A stretch of DNA of 64,000 bases from Verrucomicrobiaceae bacterium (GTDB lineage Bacteria; Verrucomicrobiota; Verrucomicrobiia; Verrucomicrobiales; Akkermansiaceae), in the NCBI GenBank assembly GCA_027486655.1, contig JAIXOR010000059.1:79523-143522 (forward strand). Direction: 5' to 3'. Positions 62,721-64,000 of this stretch are shown here, in pieces; the stretch's first letter is position 1; every line of letters starts with the position of its first letter. Under the pieces are notes generated by a model, which did not search any database, was not told where the DNA came from, and saw only the letters and a program-made list of their open reading frames with translations. The translations under genes were made by a program, and so were the position numbers.

Positions 62721-63347
62721 ATGAGAATCAAATCCAAGTTTTTCATCACCTCATCGGTCATTCTTTTTGCCCTGTTATCTTCTTGCCAGCGCGAGAGAGA
62801 ATCGGAGGCAAAAAATCAGAAATCACCTCAGCATATGACTCGTGCTCGCCCTTCAAATACTGCTCATGAAAAGCCTGCATTGATACCTCCTCAAGAAAAA
62901 ATCGCTCCGACAGTTTCGCTCTCGTCGAACGAAAAGGAGTTACACGAGTGGCGGGCAAGCCGCGAGGCATTTCGGATCAAGTTGTTTTCCATTCCATTAA
63001 GCACCACTGCTGCTCGTGATCGTGCTGATGCTTGGGAGAGGTTGGCAATTCCAGATAACGAACTGCGTTCTTCAAGTGAACAGCTTCAGTGGGCAAGGAT
63101 GCTTCTAGATCAATACGCGGATGGAACAAAAATTGAAAAACTCGTATTCTGGAGACTTGTCTCATACCGAATTTCATCTCATCACCCAGGTGCAGTTGTA
63201 AGAACCCTTGGTGATCAAGGCTCGTCAATGACAGGTGAAAAATTGGAAGAAATTCTTTATTCTGCATTAGTTCGAACGCCTAGCGAGATGCCTTACGATC
63301 AAGCTCTTGCTGAGGGCTTGAGAATTTTAGATCAATCAGCCAAGTGA
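62721..63347 (+). CDS. Hypothetical lipoprotein
   Basis: A 208-residue lipoprotein with a signal (FFITSSVILFALLSSC, Cys about residue 22) followed by a long polar, probably disordered stretch. The C-terminal 110 residues are helical (ARDRADAWERLAIPDNE, EQLQWARMLLDQYADG, LEEILYSALVRTPSEMPYD). Base use is AT-richer than most of the window and resembles the three anchored proteins at 1.5-4.3 kb. These may be members of one loosely related family. No enzyme motif. A REP-like hairpin lies between this gene and the next. Function unknown. Confidence 0.65.
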   Translation: MRIKSKFFITSSVILFALLSSCQRERESEAKNQKSPQHMTRARPSNTAHEKPALIPPQEKIAPTVSLSSNEKELHEWRASREAFRIKLFSIPLSTTAARDRADAWERLAIPDNELRSSSEQLQWARMLLDQYADGTKIEKLVFWRLVSYRISSHHPGAVVRTLGDQGSSMTGEKLEEILYSALVRTPSEMPYDQALAEGLRILDQSAK

Positions 63348-63403
63348 AACAGGTATCTTTTCCGGGGCCAGTTTTGAATGCCATGGGATTAAGTGGCGGA
63401 ATG

Positions 63404-63480
63404 GAACGGACCGCTGGCTTCAGCCGGCAAGCAAGGTCTCACCAGCCAAAGACCCGCCGACTGAAGTCAGCGCTCCGTTT
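63404..63480. repeat. REP-like imperfect hairpin
   Basis: A 25-base arm (63404-63428, GAACGGACCGCTGGCTTCAG...) is repeated in inverted form at 63456-63480 with 21 of 25 matches, across a 27-base spacer. Such a unit, with GCTGGCTTCAGC-type arms in an intergenic gap, resembles repetitive extragenic palindromes. It lies just before the last gene and may fold in the transcript leader. Confidence 0.6.
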
Positions 63481-63496
63481 CTGTGGGTTTCCTTCG

Positions 63497-64000
63497 ATGA
63501 GCTTGGTGGGGATGCTCATCATTTGCGGGATCGTCGGCCTCGGCTTCGATGCCGAGGCGGTCGAGAAGCGCTTCCTGACCCGGGAGGAAGCAGTGCGCAT
63601 GCTGCCTTACAGCGACGAAGGGAACGCCCCTGGAGAACGCGAAGCATTCTTGAAGCTGTTTGATTATGGCGAAGCGGCTTACCCGGCGTTGGTGGAGGAA
63701 TTGTTCGACACGCGGGACGGCATGAGAATTGGCAACATCGTCAACATTTTCACGGCATCCAGAGGGGACAATGCCCTGCCATTGAAGGCCATGTTGCAGT
63801 TTATTGAAAAGCACGGTAGGGACGAACCTTCCTTTCCTGGAATCAAGGATGTGATCAGGGGCATGGGTCAAATCGGAGGCGAAAAGGAGAAAGAGTTCCT
63901 GCGGCAGTATCTCGACCTGGAGGAGACGCTGGTGCGTCACACGGTGGAGGACAGCATCAAGCTCATCGAGAGACGTCAGGAAACGCTCAAGCGCGAGGCA
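63497..64000 (+). CDS. Partial HEAT-like secreted protein
   Basis: The ATG at 63497 starts a frame open to the end of the window (168 codons), so the gene continues beyond it. A short hydrophobic N-terminus (SLVGMLIICGIVGLGF) looks like a signal peptide. The visible body is a series of helices (EREAFLKLFDYGEAAYPALV, LPLKAMLQFIEKHGRD, KEKEFLRQYLDLEETL) typical of HEAT or armadillo solenoids. The gene at the other end of the window is similar in style. No motif identifies the family. Likely a periplasmic interaction protein. Confidence 0.55.
   Translation, partial: MSLVGMLIICGIVGLGFDAEAVEKRFLTREEAVRMLPYSDEGNAPGEREAFLKLFDYGEAAYPALVEELFDTRDGMRIGNIVNIFTASRGDNALPLKAMLQFIEKHGRDEPSFPGIKDVIRGMGQIGGEKEKEFLRQYLDLEETLVRHTVEDSIKLIERRQETLKREA

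Overview
The window looks like chromosomal DNA of a GC-rich member of the Verrucomicrobiota (Verrucomicrobiales, Luteolibacter/Haloferula-like). This is inferred from protein content, not from a marker gene: a PEP-CTERM autotransporter-strand protein, lone pseudopilins next to carbohydrate-binding proteins, GxGYxYP, GH95 and sialate-esterase families, a XylR-type regulator, an ECF sigma factor paired with a Ser/Thr kinase, and secreted proteins with typical verrucomicrobial tails. I saw no rRNA, tRNA, CRISPR array, intact transposase or phage module.

Layout. 1-4.3 kb: an AT-richer accessory block with a partial helical-repeat protein, a truncated gene and three small anchored proteins or lipoproteins. 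4.4-9.7 kb: an assimilatory sulfate reduction operon, cysJ-cysI-cysH-cysK, ending in a strong terminator. 9.9-17.4 kb: sialate O-acetylesterase, OsmC, a kinase/ECF sigma pair, and a coiled-coil pair. 17.5-25.6 kb: a secreted 5'-nucleotidase, a glycosyltransferase fused to a PlcP-like metallophosphoesterase, and an unrecognised TIM-barrel-like protein. 25.6-30.8 kb: a beta-helix protein, a GH95 enzyme and a membrane protein. 30.8-40.3 kb: RapA, secreted and lipoproteins, an ornithine-cyclodeaminase-family enzyme, a lamin-tail protein and a KH protein. 40.4-49.2 kb: a GYF/coiled-coil membrane protein, an ABC ATPase with a pseudopilin, an outer-membrane barrel, an alpha/beta hydrolase, and a DsbD-N/redoxin pair. 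49.2-56.6 kb: a GH63-like/GH130/MFS operon and a PEP-CTERM protein. 56.6-62.4 kb: a XylR/GxGYxYP/pseudopilin/triple-CBM operon. 62.4-64 kb: AT-richer again, with another lipoprotein, a REP-like hairpin and a partial helical-repeat protein.

Most of the window serves glycan capture and breakdown plus envelope functions. The two most interesting items are these. First, the GT4-PlcP fusion would place both steps of phosphate-saving lipid remodelling (phospholipid to diacylglycerol, then to glycolipid) in one polypeptide, beside a phosphate-scavenging nucleotidase. Second, a short DNA word, TCTAACA/CCTAACA, recurs across genes of both strands and in several reading frames, mostly in one orientation. 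It resembles a polar chromosome-organising or repair signal.
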